From NCBI RefSeq assembly GCF_963678635.1, contig NC_087062.1:100613209-100677208 (forward strand): a stretch of DNA of 64,000 nucleotides, in the 5' to 3' direction. Shown piece after piece: positions 1 through 12,876 of the stretch. The position numbers and the translations under genes were made by a program. Source of the stretch: Symsagittifera roscoffensis (taxonomy: Eukaryota; Xenacoelomorpha; Acoela; Convolutidae). The notes beneath the pieces were generated by a model. It made no database searches and was not told the origin of the DNA. It was given only the letters and a program-made list of their open reading frames with translations. How positions within the stretch are numbered: position 1 is the stretch's first letter; every line of letters starts with the position of its first letter.

Positions 1-3000
1 GCTCCTGAAAACAAGCAAGTCACGCCAAATGCTACAACCATACCATTGGTATAATGTTGGCGCAGTTTAGATTTGAAAAATAAGGCGGCATTTAGCTCAG
101 CTAAGATGAGCAGAGCGCAGTCAAACACGAGGAGAGCATACACGCCACATCAAAAACACCATATTTAATAAATTATCTGTAGTAATAGCAGTAGCAGCAC
201 CATCATTCGAAGTGAAACGGAAGCAAAACTACGCGACCTTTGACAAAGTGGCCAATTTGAAAAAATAAAATTAACACCAATTATCTCTCAATACTGGCAA
301 GTTGTGCCAAATGAAAACAGTAATGAGGAAAAGCAGACGGGGGATCTAATTGCCATCCCCCTTATTGAAAAAGGACAAGAAATTAAGTGAAGGATCAATA
401 TTCAAAACACACGTATACGTATGCCCAACCAGATAATGATTAGACCGGTATACGTGTGGAGGGATACTCGTGCCCAGTTATCACAACAAGACTGCTGTGG
501 CTGAGCGCCATTTTATAGTAGCCTTCTAAGTCCACTCACTCTTACCCGGTTAATCAATGAAAAACAGAACATCTTTCACACCACTTGTTCTCCACACTGC
601 CAACTTTAGGACACATGGTTTTGGAATGACGCCAACACTGAACGGGTTTTATTCATATCACACCTCAGTCCATACCCGGCATTTTCTTTGAGGCTCCAAA
701 ATTGTGTGAGAAACTCCATAGGTCACATAAGCTACGCTAACTGCAATAACACTCATTGAATAAGCATATCATTAAGATCGAAACTAACAATATGAACTGA
801 AATTTAAAAAAAAAGAATCAGGAAAAAAACAAGTGGAATTTTAAAAAGGTAGCAAATAGCACACAAAGTTACGAACATAAAAAAGACGTTTTTTTTTCTT
901 TTAAATTTCAACATTTTTTGGTCGCGGTATGATGAGAGAATCTGAACGAGAAGCTAGAACTTCGATATTAATAGTAAATTAGGTACATTAAACAAATAAA
1001 TCCTCGTCAAAAATAGATAAATTTAAGCAAGGATTGCCGGTTGCAATGTAAGTGGCACAGAATATTCCAACCAGATTCATAAAAAAAAATTTTCTTCATA
1101 TTAGTGTCGTTTTATTATTCATAATGCGATGAGAAAACTACACAAACGCGTAGAAAGTTAGCTAATTAGATATAAACGTTGGCTTCAAAAAACGAGTATC
1201 AGACAAAAAAATGTATGTAGAAAAAAAAACAATATTAGAAAACAAAAATTTCAATTTTTTGAGAAAATTTTTATGGCCGAAAAAGCGCTTACCCAAATAC
1301 ACAGTTCTTTCACATTGTCAATAGTCGGAACAAAAAAAATTTTTTCCATTGAAATTTCGACTTAAAAACGTTTTCACCAAAAAAGCTTGAAATTAAAAAA
1401 CAACTAATTCTACTGAATAAAAACTAAGCTTTCAAGGCCTAACTTGATTTTCAAGAGGACTAATCATAAGCTTATAATAAACCTACTATAAGTCAATTAT
1501 ATTCCCTTTCTTCGCTCGAAATAGACAAAATATCAAAGAATTTCAGGCCGGTTTTTTCTCGACAAAACTTTTTTTTAGAAATTTTTAAATGTCGTTCACA
1601 TCACGACGGAAAGAATTTTATTTGGGGCACCTGATATATTGGGGCACCTGATTTCGCGTGTTAAAGAAAAGAACTAAAACAAACCCGGACTAAAACAAAA
1701 TCGAAGACAGAGTTCCTAACACCCGTTTTTATTGGTCGGAACATAATCTCTTTTCTCTGATTGTGGGCAGAGGGACTGGAAAACAGCTCAGAATAAATTA
1801 TAAAAAAGCAAGTAAGAAAATCATGTCTCTAGCATCGAATGGATGGACTGCTGCAAGCAATAAAAATAATTGTAGCATGAAATTGATGGACCGCTGTAAT
1901 TAAACAGCGAAATTAATGTTACTTTAACAATAACTACCAAGTTATGCAGTTTTGCAAATAATTTAATGGTGCTTTACTAGAGAAATCAACTAGCCAGTCA
2001 GGTCTGCGTCCCACCCTACCTACCTTAGCATGATTTTTGCGTACTTTCAGTCTTAATATGCGCATACGCACACTCCGGTTATTTTGAATGTATGACGGCA
2101 GCTGAAAACGCTTTCGCATGACAAATGCTACCTTCGGGCGCAATTATAATGCTCAGTCGAAACTGGACATGATGGCTTAAAAAATCAACAACGACTTCTT
2201 TTTATATCCATTTAATAGATTACTCCGAGTCGGTTGCTCCTTTACTTGGCCCAAAGGGCCTACAAAGCATTCTACAAGATTTTCAACATGAAGTTTATAT
2301 AAAAAAAGTTTTATTTTTTTTTTTCAGTTTGTAATAGTTTCAGCAATTTTATTATCTTTTGCAACAAATTATGAACGTTTGCAGCAGCTTACAACAAATA
2401 TTAGTAGTTCAAACTTTCCATCTTTCCATATGACCTAAACTACTGAAGCAAATGCAGGACAGATCTTAAATTCAAATCTCTATTCTCCTACAATGTTCGG
2501 TAAAACGACCAAGAAAAAATTCCACAACCAAAAATATCCAAATCAGAAGTTTTCAGCGTTTCTGTTCCACAGATATCAATTCTAACTAACGGGAAGCTCG
2601 TTTGTGATATCAGAAACCAATATTTTCAATTTGAAAAAATTTTTATTCGTCGAACCTTAGATAACCGTCTTAAAAAATGAAATTTTTAATTTTCGCAAAA
2701 GCAAAAAAAATAAGCCAAACGAATTGAAGCATCACACCACAACTCTTGAGCACTATTTGAAAGGTCTCCTTACCAAAGCCAAAAGATTTACTGAAGTAGA
2801 GATAATTGAAAAAATCACTTTATGAGTTCGTTGGGAAAAGGCCAAAAATGACCAAATCCCATCTTAATAATAAAATCATCAAAAAGTGGCATTATCAAAC
2901 TGCCAATAATTTTGGGGCCTAGGGTCGCATGGAAATCTAGCAGGGACTTTTTGAGCACCTGGCTAATTTTTTTTAAATAGTAGTAAACGTTAAACTGGCC

Positions 3001-3740
3001 TCACAATGGGTTTATATAGCGTCGTGGGCACGCTCCCATCAAAACTTTCGCGGCACCCGGATATCTTTGTTAGGTTTCCTGAACTAACTGAAAACTTAAA
3101 CACTGAGGCAAAGCGAAACTTCGCATCAATTGCAATATCAAAAAAAATTGCAAGCTATCAGACGGAAAATCAAATGAAAATCGAAATTTTAAAAAAAAAT
3201 TTGAAAAAATTACAACTTACGAAACTTCTAAGTTTTTTCAGTAATAAGAATTACTTTAAGAAAACACGACCAGAAACACAATTTCCGACGTTAAATACGT
3301 ATTGAAAAAATGACCGCTACCAAAAAAAACACTAAAAATTTTATAAAAATTCTTTTTTGAAATGACGCAAGTTCAGGTGACTTCACCGATAAATCGAAAC
3401 ATTGAGGCCAATTTTTAGCGGGTATAAGAAATTATTGAAATTTCGCAATTTAAAAGACATGCATCTAAAACAGTTTCAAGTACAAAAAATTCTCCCCGCA
3501 CAAAAAAATCCGTGATAGGGCAACTACGACGACAAAACATCAGCAGACAAATAATCGGCCGAAAGTTTTTGCTGACTAGATTTACTCCGTTTGAAAAACA
3601 GGTCTTGGCCAGATTCAAATCCATCGAATTTTTCGTCCCAGGGGCAGTTGCTACCACTAGGCCAAACGCAAAGGAAAAGGCAATCCGTCAGAATGTGGAT
3701 CCTACAGAGGCATCCGATTACTGGAACAAGCCTTAAAAAC
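1..3740. other. AT-rich stretch, no gene recognised
   Basis: I see no coding region with recognisable family features here. The sequence is AT-rich with many A and T runs. The few open frames (for example 1934-2143 minus and 3006-3305 plus) are short, compositionally like their surroundings and match nothing I know. A short direct repeat of the phrase TTGGGGCACCTGAT occurs near 1624-1652. Around 3525-3645 a diverged piece of the SINE-like repeat found at 4.8, 11.3 and 12.8 kb begins. Confidence 0.6.
3525..3645 (-). repeat. Diverged fragment of the tRNA-derived SINE-like family
   Basis: This stretch aligns by eye with the segment at 12714-12825: a GACAAAACAT, GACAAATAA, TTTGAAAAA and CAGATTC(A/G)AA series in the same order. 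It stops being similar right after the B-box-like sequence, where LINE-like coding sequence follows. It is a truncated and mutated copy. Confidence 0.45.
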
Positions 3741-3782
3741 TTTCCAAACTACTAGAAAAAGGTTTAAAGCAATTCAAAAAAA

Positions 3783-4014
3783 AGACGACATACAATTTGG
3801 CTTTAAAGGTGGTAGATCAATTACTGATGCCGTTTTTCTTATAAGACATTGAAGGGACAATTTGCGCAAAACAAAAAAGCCCTGGTTCACACACAGGTTG
3901 ATCTTGAAAAAACTTTAGACCATGTTCTCAGGGAACTGATCCCATGCGCTCCGAGGCAACAGTATTCCCAAAAATCTAGTATCAATGATAATGTGCCTGA
4001 ACGCATTTGAAGCT
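3783..4014 (+). pseudogene. LINE (non-LTR retrotransposon) reverse transcriptase fragment
   Basis: Translation of the plus strand, moving between frames, gives a run reading QFGF-K-GGRS-TDAVFLIRH, then VDLEKTLDHV-REL, then IPKNLVSMIMCLNAF. This order (QFGFRxGRSTTDA, then the [VD]-LEKAFD catalytic motif A block, then a lengthy helix) is typical of the RVT_1 domain of LINE elements. In-frame stops and frameshifts show it is dead. It joins directly to a SINE-like fragment on the left and to the FLYWCH repeat block on the right. Identification rests on motif order only. Confidence 0.6.
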
Positions 4015-4925
4015 ATGCACACTCTCAACTTGTGTGGTAGTTGTTGAAACCTACTGAGAAGAGAAATATACCGAGAAGAGAAATTGGAGATTATCCGGTG
4101 GACAAAACTGTTCACGGGAAAGAAATCTAGTATGCGATTGCAATATCCTTCCTTATCGCAAGTGTAAAAACAGATAGATAACATTTCCATTAAACAGTAA
4201 TTTACAGACTCGAAACTGAACTTCGCCCCACTGGCGATACAAATTTGGTTAAAATTAAACAAAAAACTTAAAAAATATCTTTTTTATCAAAAAAAAGAGC
4301 GGACTCAGGCAGTTGTGTCACTCAAGCACATGTGAAAACTTCTTTTTTGTTGACAAAAACGATTTTTTGAATTTCTTTGAAGTTGTTCCGTTTGATTTTA
4401 ATCAAATTTGTATCGCAAGTGAAGGGAAGCTCAGTTTCGCTTCTGTAAGTTACGCCAGATGATTGATTGAGTTTGAATTTCTAATTACCATGCTGTAAAA
4501 AAGCCGAAAACATCTGAGAAACCTTTAGTACCGAAAAAAATTCAAAAAAAAATTTAAACTAATAAAAAAATTTATGTCATCTCTCCCCTCAGAGCACACG
4601 CACGCATGAAGATCCCCGAATGATGCAGAAAAAGGCCACTAGGTCGATCTAAATCAAGCCGAAACTTATCAACCCGATAAAAACCCCAAAAAATGGGGAA
4701 CAAAAATTGACAAACCGAGTTGATAAAATTACAACCAGTAATAAAAATAAATTTCATATCGGCGGGAGGATTAAAATGCTAAATTTGAAGCAATTAGAGA
4801 GAAAAACTGTTTACAAAGCAAAAAAAAAACGATTCTCAGACCTGGCAAATACGCCGACAAAACATACGCCGACAAATAAAAGGCCTGAACTTTTTCTGAC
4901 CCGGAAAGTGGACCGTTTGAAAAAA

Positions 4926-5003
4926 GGTCTCAGACAGATTCGAACCCCAGTACTTTGCCACCTCAGGCGTATTCGCTACATCCAGGCTAAGTGTGCAGGT
5001 GGC
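4926..5003 (-). repeat. tRNA-derived SINE-like module (copy a)
   Basis: Read on the minus strand, this has an A-box-like TTAGCCTGGATG and, about 45 nt later, a B box GGTTCGAATC, the spacing of a tRNA-type RNA polymerase III promoter. The arms do not fold into a good canonical tRNA, so this is a tRNA-derived element and not a functional tRNA. Near-identical copies lie at 11303-11380 and 12799-12876 and a diverged one at 16141-16216. Confidence 0.55.
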
Positions 5004-5702
5004 ACTAAGAAATTTGAATTGAATAAGAACTAAGGTAACACGAGTCTAGATGAGTCCTGTGAGCAAAATTGTTTGCGGGAAAGAAGTCTAGTAACGGAAA
5101 GCAATGCCCTTGCTGATAAGATGATTTTCTTCTATACAGAAGCTAAACGAGTGTTTTAAATTCAAAAATTATTCTGAATGAATTTGAAAGGTGCATTAAG
5201 CATTAGTATCAAACAATTTAACAAAAACATTTTACTACCTGGTCATATCACTACTAAACAACTTAAATCATCAACAATTTAACTCCTATCACGCCCAAGT
5301 TAAGCCAGCAATTAACACAAGCATAAAAAAGTTGGCTCATCTAAGTTATACTTGCTAAAATGAAGCTTCCTAAATTACTTAGGACTCGTATAGATAAGTT
5401 CGTAGGTTCGTTATGTATTTATAATTAGATATTTTACTAAACAAACATGATTACTAAAAACTTGCTTGTGCTAATTTATAACAATTTGACATAATATTTC
5501 TGAACAAAACAAAATTAAGACAGTCGTTTCATGCTGTGCTCGATTCATGAAGAAACGCAAAGATCGAAAAAAAATACGATTGAAACTTTCGAATTCACAG
5601 GTTCATCTTAAAACAAACCAAGACTTTTAGCGTCGGTCCACGAAGTTTATTTCGAAACGAAATTAACCGAAAAACAGATTTGCTCAAAAATGATTAACAT
5701 AA

Positions 5703-5945
5703 TTGCGAACAGGCAAGGAATTGATCGAGACCCGTGGAGAGCACAATCATGACCTTTCAGAGGGAAACTCAGATGCTCGAAATGTCATCAAGCATTCAAA
5801 AGAGTTCAGCAAAAAATTAACGCCGACTGTTACAAATGTCAGTGCAATTTTACCAGTAACAAATCAGATGGCTACTCAGTTTGCCCTCCCTACTAAATAC
5901 AAACTGATTCGAACGGCTGCAGGCACGTTGTTCCGTTTGATTTAA
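5703..5945 (+). pseudogene. FLYWCH zinc-finger tail (MULE-like), copy 1
   Basis: An 80-codon open frame begins with RTGKELIETRGEHNHDLSEG. The GEHNHD motif, preceded by an arginine/threonine strand and followed by a charged helix, is the C-terminal half of a FLYWCH zinc finger. This DNA-binding fold is common in MULE transposases and some animal nuclear proteins. The cysteine half of the finger is not seen upstream, so this is a partial gene. The helix after the finger and an ALPTKYKLIRT segment fit the linker that precedes a MULE transposase. A nearly identical copy lies at 12058-12300. Confidence 0.5.
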
Positions 5946-6439
5946 GTAAATGGAAGCTGTTTCGCTTCTGTAAGTTACGCCAGATGATTGATTGAGTTTG
6001 AAATTCTAACTAACATGCGGTAAAAAGCCGAAAACATCTGAGCAGAAACCTTTCATGCCGGAAAAAAATTCAAAAACATTTGAACTAATAAAAAAACAAT
6101 GTCTCTTCTCCCCTCAGAGCACACGCACGCATAAAGATCCCCGAATGATGCGGAAAAAGGCCACTAGGTCGATATAAATCAAGCCGAAACTTATTATCCC
6201 GATAAAAGCCCCAAAGACTGGGGAACAAAATTTGACAAACCGAGTTGATCATGACATTTCAGAGGGAAACTCAGATGCTTGAAAGTCATCAAGTATTCAA
6301 AAGAGCTCAGCAAAAAATTAACACCGACTGTTGCAATTGACAGTGCAATTTTACCAGTAACAAATCAGATGGCTACTCAGTTTGCCCTCCCTACTAAAGA
6401 CAAACTGATTCGAACGGCTGCAGGCACATACAAGTAGCT

Positions 6440-7880
6440 AGATGTAAATATGCCATCCATCTCCCTTGGGCGAAATCTAGAGATTCCGAAAATTTTAGAA
6501 AAAGTTTATCCGGTAAGACGGCGTATCAAATGATCACGAGAGAATAACTTTTTATGATGATACCGAAATGCTTATAGTTTTGGAAAAATAACTCTTCTCT
6601 TGAGCCGATGGAACCTTTTGAATTACTCCTAAAATGTTATATCTGCTTCAATCTATCTGATTCAGTTCAAATTAGTGTATCGGGTATCGCACCAGCTTAC
6701 TTATACGCCTTCCTTCCTAACAAAGCCGAAAAAAACTACGACAACGCTGCAGGCTTTAATTGACTAAGCACCAAACTTATGGCCTTTTGAAAACCAGTGG
6801 AAACCTTTTGAATATTGGATCTGCCGGAAAACTTCATAAGCTCGTCTCAAATTATAATAATTTGATGACAAAAATTATCAGAGTAAGAAAAATAGCAGCA
6901 GTAAGTCAGAGTTAAAACAAATATATGCACCGATAACTGAGCCCAAAAATTTTATGCAGACGTCCATTGAGCCGAGATAGAATAAATAATAGTCAGTATT
7001 AATTCTGAGCAGGCCGTGAGTAAGATTCTCTTAAACAGCCTACAGAAGAAAAAACTTTGCGCCCGTCGAACAACGCAATATGAAGCGAGTAAGCTGATAT
7101 AAACACTAGCCTGAACATTTTAAGCCGAATAAATATAGAAGAAGCAGAAAACACGTTGATTACAACATGCAGACATGTTCAAAACACATGACATGCGAGG
7201 TAGCGAAATGCTTCTGGGAGTTTCTTAAAATAGACTTACCAGAAAAAATCGATGTTCCGATTTGAGAATCCACGCTTATCGCAAGCGCATTTAAATAAAA
7301 GATGCTTAGTCACACCTAAAAAAGAAAAAAAGTCTGAAAACAACATTACGCAAGCAAGCAGACAAATTTCAGGACGACACCAAAAAAAGCTGAAGACTCT
7401 TCTTTGAACGTTTTCTGAAGAGTCGAAAAATTAAGAACAATTTTCAGAAAATGGAATACATTCTTCGTATATACCTCAGTAAATAAACACGCACTCGCAA
7501 ATAAAAAAATTACCATTTTAGAAACTAAACCGGTTCAGTCGAAAACCATAATAACAAAAAAATTTAGGCAAAAAAAATACTCTCAAAGCTCGATCGATCA
7601 AAGTACAATTCTAAGAAATGTGAATACAACATTTGTGCAAGCCATTAGCGCACGAGCTGAAAACTGAACAAATTCAAGTAAAAGAGTCAAGGTGTCAACT
7701 TTGAAACAGCATAACTTCTAACTTTAAAGCTGAAAACGCAAAACAACTAACTTGCCCAAATTTACATCTAAAAATGTCTTCAAATTAAGCTAAGTATTTC
7801 AAATGTCAAGCTTTTTCCAAACAATCTTATTTCTTGTTTTTTTTTCTGTTTCTCAATTTAATTAATAATTGCCCATTCTA
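6440..7880. other. No gene recognised
   Basis: AT-rich sequence with no supported coding region, RNA gene or terminal repeat that I can see. It separates the FLYWCH repeat block from the BEL/Pao remnant. Confidence 0.5.
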
Positions 7881-9310
7881 GATAGTTTAACCTTTCCGCT
7901 TCACCTACTAATCTTAGTGGTGTTCTCAGGTACGGGCATAAACACGAGGACATTGACACCCAACCATTGCCCAGTTACCAATGAACTTCGCTCGCCTTGT
8001 CATCACTGGATGCGACTTCGCTCGCCTTGTCACACAAAAAGAAAAAGTACAATCAGCAGCTAATAAAACCCTTGGTTGGAACGTGCCACTTGGATGGTCT
8101 CTATGTGGTAGAGAAATCGCAGCAAAACCCGACATCAAAACAACGAACTTCATAGACACCTATCAATTGTTTCACCATGTTGCTGTGTGAATCAAACTCG
8201 ACGCCTTAGGTATCTAAACTGATAAACGAAGTATGTCCTTTGAGGACAAAGACACTCTCCAAATCTTAGAAACAACAATTTGCCTCCTCGACAATGGACA
8301 CTGACAGATTGGACTATTATGGAAGAAGACTCGACAGCATTAAAACAACTACTGGCTTGCAAATAGAAGCCAGCTTTCAACGCAAACCAGAACTTGGCTG
8401 GCAGCAAATACGAGGAGACCATCACGACTGACTTTCACAAAGGATTCAAGCAAGTCAACAGCAACGACAACGACTAATGTTGTTACTTGCCTCACAACCC
8501 AGTAGCGAACACGAACAATCCCAGCAAATTACGCCGAATACTCAATTCCTTCAGCATCTACATAAAGATGTCCCTCAGCAGCAGCCTACTCACCGGACCT
8601 GTCGTGCGATTTCGCGAGGACTAAATTGCCATTTTAGCCGACATTGAAGCAATGTTCATGCAAGTTTTTGTGACCACAGCGGACCAGCCATACCTACGTT
8701 TTTTATGGAATGACGACAACCAGAACAACATCAAATACCAATACACGCGACACATCTTTGGAGCAATCGAGTTTCCTTGTGTTGCTTGTTACGCAACCAG
8801 ACGATGCGCAAAGGACAACGATAACAAATACCGTCTTGATTTCAATATCCGAACAAAACTTCGACGTTGACGACCCTTAGAAAATCGTTTCAACGACCGA
8901 CGAAGATATCGGACTGAAATTCGAACTACAGCACGTTTAGTCTCGGTGGACTCAATTTGACGAAATGGACCTTCAACTCTAAGCAATTCAGTTATAGCAT
9001 ATAAGAACACCTCGGAGAAAAAGACAGCCGCATCACTGACGCTAGACCATTGGAAAGAGTTCTTTGAGTCAAATGGAAGCCAATTTTTCGTGAAGCCAAG
9101 AAATTCCAGACACTTAGGAAAGCAGTCATCACGCAACGGATACACCTGAAGTTCACATCCTCGCTATTGAAACCACTCGGATTCAAGATGCTCTCAATAA
9201 TTCGGTTTCGAACGAGCCTACAACTTGCCTGAACTTATGGACCTCAATGGCACAAATACCTCGAATTAACTATTTTGTCCGACCTCAACGATTGGATCCA
9301 CGAAAATAAA
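7880..9310 (+). pseudogene. BEL/Pao retrotransposon remnant: protease-region to RT and A17-like segment
   Basis: The plus strand, across frameshifts, encodes BEL/Pao landmarks in order: a PLGWSLCGREIA segment (8080-8115), YLPHNPVANTNNPSKLR (about 8478-8530), SLLTGPVVRFRED (8580-8625), the RT motif A run ADIEAMFMQV (8636-8667), LRFLWNDDN and YQYTRHIFGA-PCVACYA-RRCA (8694-8815), then KPLGFKMLSIIRFR (9165-9210), the phrase that follows RT in Pao polyproteins. Many stops make it inactive. It breaks off at about 9310. A second piece with the next domains begins at 13146, and the two overlap by about 90 similar bases. Confidence 0.75.
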
Positions 9311-9942
9311 AATCAGGCAAGATCAACCTGACACGCAAAAATATCTATGGTAGCCCTTCAAAGGACTATATGAGGCGACTGAGCTGATAATAACACGAGC
9401 CGAAAAAAGTTACGCCCATTGAACCTTTGAAGAAAAAAAAGAGTACGAAAGCGGAGCTACTAAATTTACATTTAACAGAAAGAACCAAAATACCTCTCAG
9501 TAGTCAGAACTTTCATAAGAAAAAAACAAACATGCTAATAAGCCGGCAAAAAATCAACACGCAAACAAAAGACAGAAAATTGGATTTTCGAAAAAGTTAA
9601 ATACAAGTTTGGAGGAAAGTAACCGGTAAATTAAATTGAATGTTGCAGGAATTGTACATGCCAGCAATTTTTGCTCTGCAATGCGCGAGTAAGCAGTGAC
9701 TCAGTTCAACAAGATGTTAACCTGAAACAACTTTGTTACAATTTGATAGCATTTGGTAATCGCAAGCATTGAATTTTAAAATTTTGAACACAGAGGCGTA
9801 GCAGAGATTGGGGAGACATGCGATACAGAGAATAACTAAAAATAAGAAAATTTACTTCTCTTTGGTTTTTCAAATTCCACAAAAATTGAAATCAAGCTAC
9901 ACGCAGAACACTACTCGTAACTGGAAAAACTCGAGGCCAAAA
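9310..9942. other. No gene recognised
   Basis: AT-rich filler between the BEL/Pao remnant and the tandem duplication at 9943. Short open frames only. Confidence 0.45.
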
Positions 9943-10610
9943 TGTACAAAAAACAAAAAGAGTAATGACAAGTCAAAAACTAAGTTCATGCAAATTCCAT
10001 CAGCGATTGTCATTACTGAATGGTTGCTAACAAAAGTCACGCACATTTGGAAACTGTTTCTAGAGCTATGCACACTCGCAACTTGTGTGGTAGTTGTTGA
10101 AACCTACTGAGAAGAGAAATATACCGAGAAGAGAAATTGGAGATTATCCGGTGGACAAAATTGTTCACGGGAAAGAAATCTAGTATGCAATTGCAATATC
10201 CTTCCTTATCGCCAGTGTAAAAACAGATAGAATAACATTTTCATTTACCAGTAATTTACAGAGGCGAAACTCTTTTTGTACAAAAAACAAAAAGAGTAAT
10301 GACAAGTCAAAAACTAAGTTCATGCAAATTCCATCAGCGATTGTCATTACTGAATGGTTGCTAACAAAAGTCACGTACATTTGGAAAGTGTTTCTAGAGC
10401 TATGCACACTCTCAACTTGTGTGGTAGTTGTTGAAACCTACTGAGAAGAGAAATATACCGAGATGAGAAATTGGAGATTATCCGGTGGACAAAATTGTTC
10501 ACGGGAAAGAAATCTAGTATGCGATTGCAATATCCTTCCTTATCGCCAGTGTAAAAACAGATAGAATAACATTTTCATTAACCAGTAATTTACAGAGGCG
10601 AAACTGAACT
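9943..10610. repeat. 334-bp direct tandem duplication
   Basis: The sequence starting TGTACAAAAAACAAAAAG at 9943 recurs at 10277, a period of 334 bp, with only scattered differences through the second copy. Its right portion (from about GAGCTATGCACAC) is also the left edge of the FLYWCH repeat block at 4013. The duplication is therefore part of, or attached to, that repeat family. Confidence 0.75.
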
Positions 10611-11302
10611 TCGCCCCACTGGCGATACAAATTTGGTTAAAATTAAACAAAAAACTTGAAAAAACTATATCTTTTTTATCAAAAAAAAAGAGCGGACTCA
10701 GGCAGTTGTGTCACTCAAGCACATGTGAAAACTTCTTTTTTTGTTGACAACACGATTTTTAGAATTTTTTTGAAGTTGTTTCGTTTGATTTTAATCAAAT
10801 TTGTATCGCAAGAGAAGGGAAGCTCAGTTTCGCTTCTGTAAGTTACGCCAGATGATTGATTGAGTTTGAATTTCTAATTACCATGCTGTAAAAAAGCCGA
10901 AAACATCTGCGAAACCTTTCGTACCGAAAAAAAATTTGAACTAATAAAAAAATTTATGTCATCTCTCCCCTCAGAGCACACGCACGCATGAAGATCCCCG
11001 AATGATGCAGAAAAAGGCCACTAGGTCGATCTAAATCAAGCCGAAACTTATTAACCCTATAAAAACCCCAAAAAATGGGGAACAAAATTTGACAAACCGA
11101 GTTGATAAAATTACAACCAGTAATAAAAAGAAATTTCATATCGGCCGGAGGATTAAAATGCTAAATTTGAAGCAATTACAGTTAAAACTGTTTACAACGA
11201 AAAAAACGATTCTCAGACCTGGCAATTAAGCCGACAAAACATACGCTGACAAGTAAAAGACCTGAACTTTTTCTGACCCGGAAAATGGACCGTTTGAAAA
11301 AA

Positions 11303-11380
11303 GGTCTCAGTCAGACTCGAACCCCAGTACTTTGCCGTCTCAGGCGTATTCGCTACATCCAGGCTAAGTGTGCAGGAGGC
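11303..11380 (-). repeat. tRNA-derived SINE-like module (copy b)
   Basis: Same module as at 4926-5003, with the B-box region changed to GGTTCGAGTC on the minus strand. The A-box-like TTAGCCTGGATG is intact. Confidence 0.55.
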
Positions 11381-12057
11381 ACTAAGACAATTGAATTGAA
11401 TAAGAACTAAGGTAACACGAGTCTAGATGAGTCCTGTGAGCAAAATTGTTTACGGGAAAGAAGTCTAGTAACGGAAAACAATGCCCTTGCTGATAAGATG
11501 ATTTTCTTCTATACAGAAGCTAAACGAGTGTTTTAAATTCAAAAATTATTCTGAAAAATTAGTATCAAACAATTTAACAAAAACATTTTACTACCTGGTC
11601 ATTTCACTACTAAACAACTTAAATCAACAACAATTTACCTCCTATCACACCCAAGTTAAGCCAGCGATTAACATAAGCATGAAAAAGTTGGCTCATCTAA
11701 GTTATACTTGCTAAAATGAAGCTTCCTAAATTACTTAGGACTCGTATCGATAAGTTCGTAGGTTCGTTATGTATTTATAATAAGATATTTCACTAAACAA
11801 ACATGATTACTAAAAACTTGCTTGTGCTAATTTATAACAATTTGACATAATATTTCTGAACAAAACAAAATTCTGACAGTCATTTCATGCTGTGCTCGAT
11901 TCATGAAGAAACGCAAAGATCGAAAAAAAAACGATTGAACCTCTCGAATACACAGGTTCATCTTAAAACAAACTGAGACTTTTAGCGTCGGTCCACGAAG
12001 TTTATTTCGAAAAGAAATTAACCGAAAAACAGATTTGCTCAAAAATGATTAACATAA

Positions 12058-12300
12058 ATGCGAACAGGCAATGAATTGATCGAGACCCGTGGAGAGCACA
12101 ATCATGACCTTTCAGAGGGAAACTCAGATGCTCGAAATGTCATCAAGCACTCAAAAGAGCTCAGCAAAAAATTAACACCGACAGTTACAAATGTCAGTGC
12201 AATTTTACCAGTAACAAATCAGATGGCTACTCAGTTTGCCCTCCCTACTAAATACAAACTGATTCGAACGGCTGCAGGCACGTTGTTCCGTTTGATTTAA
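12058..12300 (+). pseudogene. FLYWCH zinc-finger tail (MULE-like), copy 2
   Basis: An 80-codon frame beginning ATG-CGA-ACA with the GEHNHD motif and the same downstream helix as the copy at 5703-5945. The two differ at only two residues (K/N and F/L). Here the first codon is a true ATG. Only the C-terminal half of the finger is present, so I treat it as a partial, probably inactive gene. Confidence 0.5.
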
Positions 12301-12798
12301 GTAAATGGAAGCTGTTTCGCTTCTGTAACTTACGCCAGATGATTGATTGAGTTTGAAATTCCAACTAACATGCGGTAAAAAGCCGAAAACATCTGAGCAG
12401 AAACCCTTCATGCCGGAAAAAATCAAAAACATTTCAATTAATAAAAAAATAATGTCTCTTCTCCCCTCAGAGAACACGCACGCATAAAGATCCCCGAATG
12501 ATGCGGAAAAAGGCCACTAGGTCGATCTAAATCAAGCCGAAACTTATTAACCCGATAAAAACCCCAAAAAATGGGGAACAAAATTTGACAAACCGAGTTG
12601 ATAAAATTACAGCCAGTAATAAAAACAAATTTCATATCGGCGGGAGAATTAAAATGCTAAATTTGAAGCAATTACAGTGAAAACTGTTTACAACGAAAAA
12701 ATCGATTCTCAGACCTGGCAACTAAGCCGACAAAACATACGCCGACAAATAAAAGGCCTGAACTTTTTCTGACCCGGAAAATGGACCGTTTGAAAAAA

Positions 12799-12876
12799 GG
12801 TCTCAGTCAGATTCGAACCCCAGTACTTTGCCGTCTCAGGCGTATTCGCTACATCCAGGCTAAGTGTGCAGGAGGC
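12799..12876 (-). repeat. tRNA-derived SINE-like module (copy c)
   Basis: Same module as at 4926-5003, minus orientation, with A-box-like and B-box sequences both intact. Confidence 0.55.

Larger units (their letters stand above)
4010..6440. repeat. FLYWCH/tRNA-like repeat block, copy 1
   Basis: About 2.4 kb closely matches the block at 10.4-13.1 kb, segment by segment. Within it a unit of roughly 1.5 kb begins again: the CTCAGAGCACACGCACGCAT landmark recurs at about 4591 and 6113. Each unit contains a tRNA-like module in minus orientation and the tail of a FLYWCH zinc-finger reading frame in plus orientation. From about 6246 a second, frame-broken copy of the FLYWCH tail is joined directly to the landmark region by an internal deletion. 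The FLYWCH domain suggests a MULE-type DNA transposon origin, but I see no transposase or terminal inverted repeats. Confidence 0.6.

Noticed and set aside
3006-3305. 99-codon frame as a small gene
   Set aside because: AT-rich, Lys/Asn-biased, no recognisable feature and no neighbouring support.
4926-5003. A functional tRNA gene
   Set aside because: A and B boxes are present, but acceptor and T arms do not pair well and the module recurs in dispersed, mutated copies.
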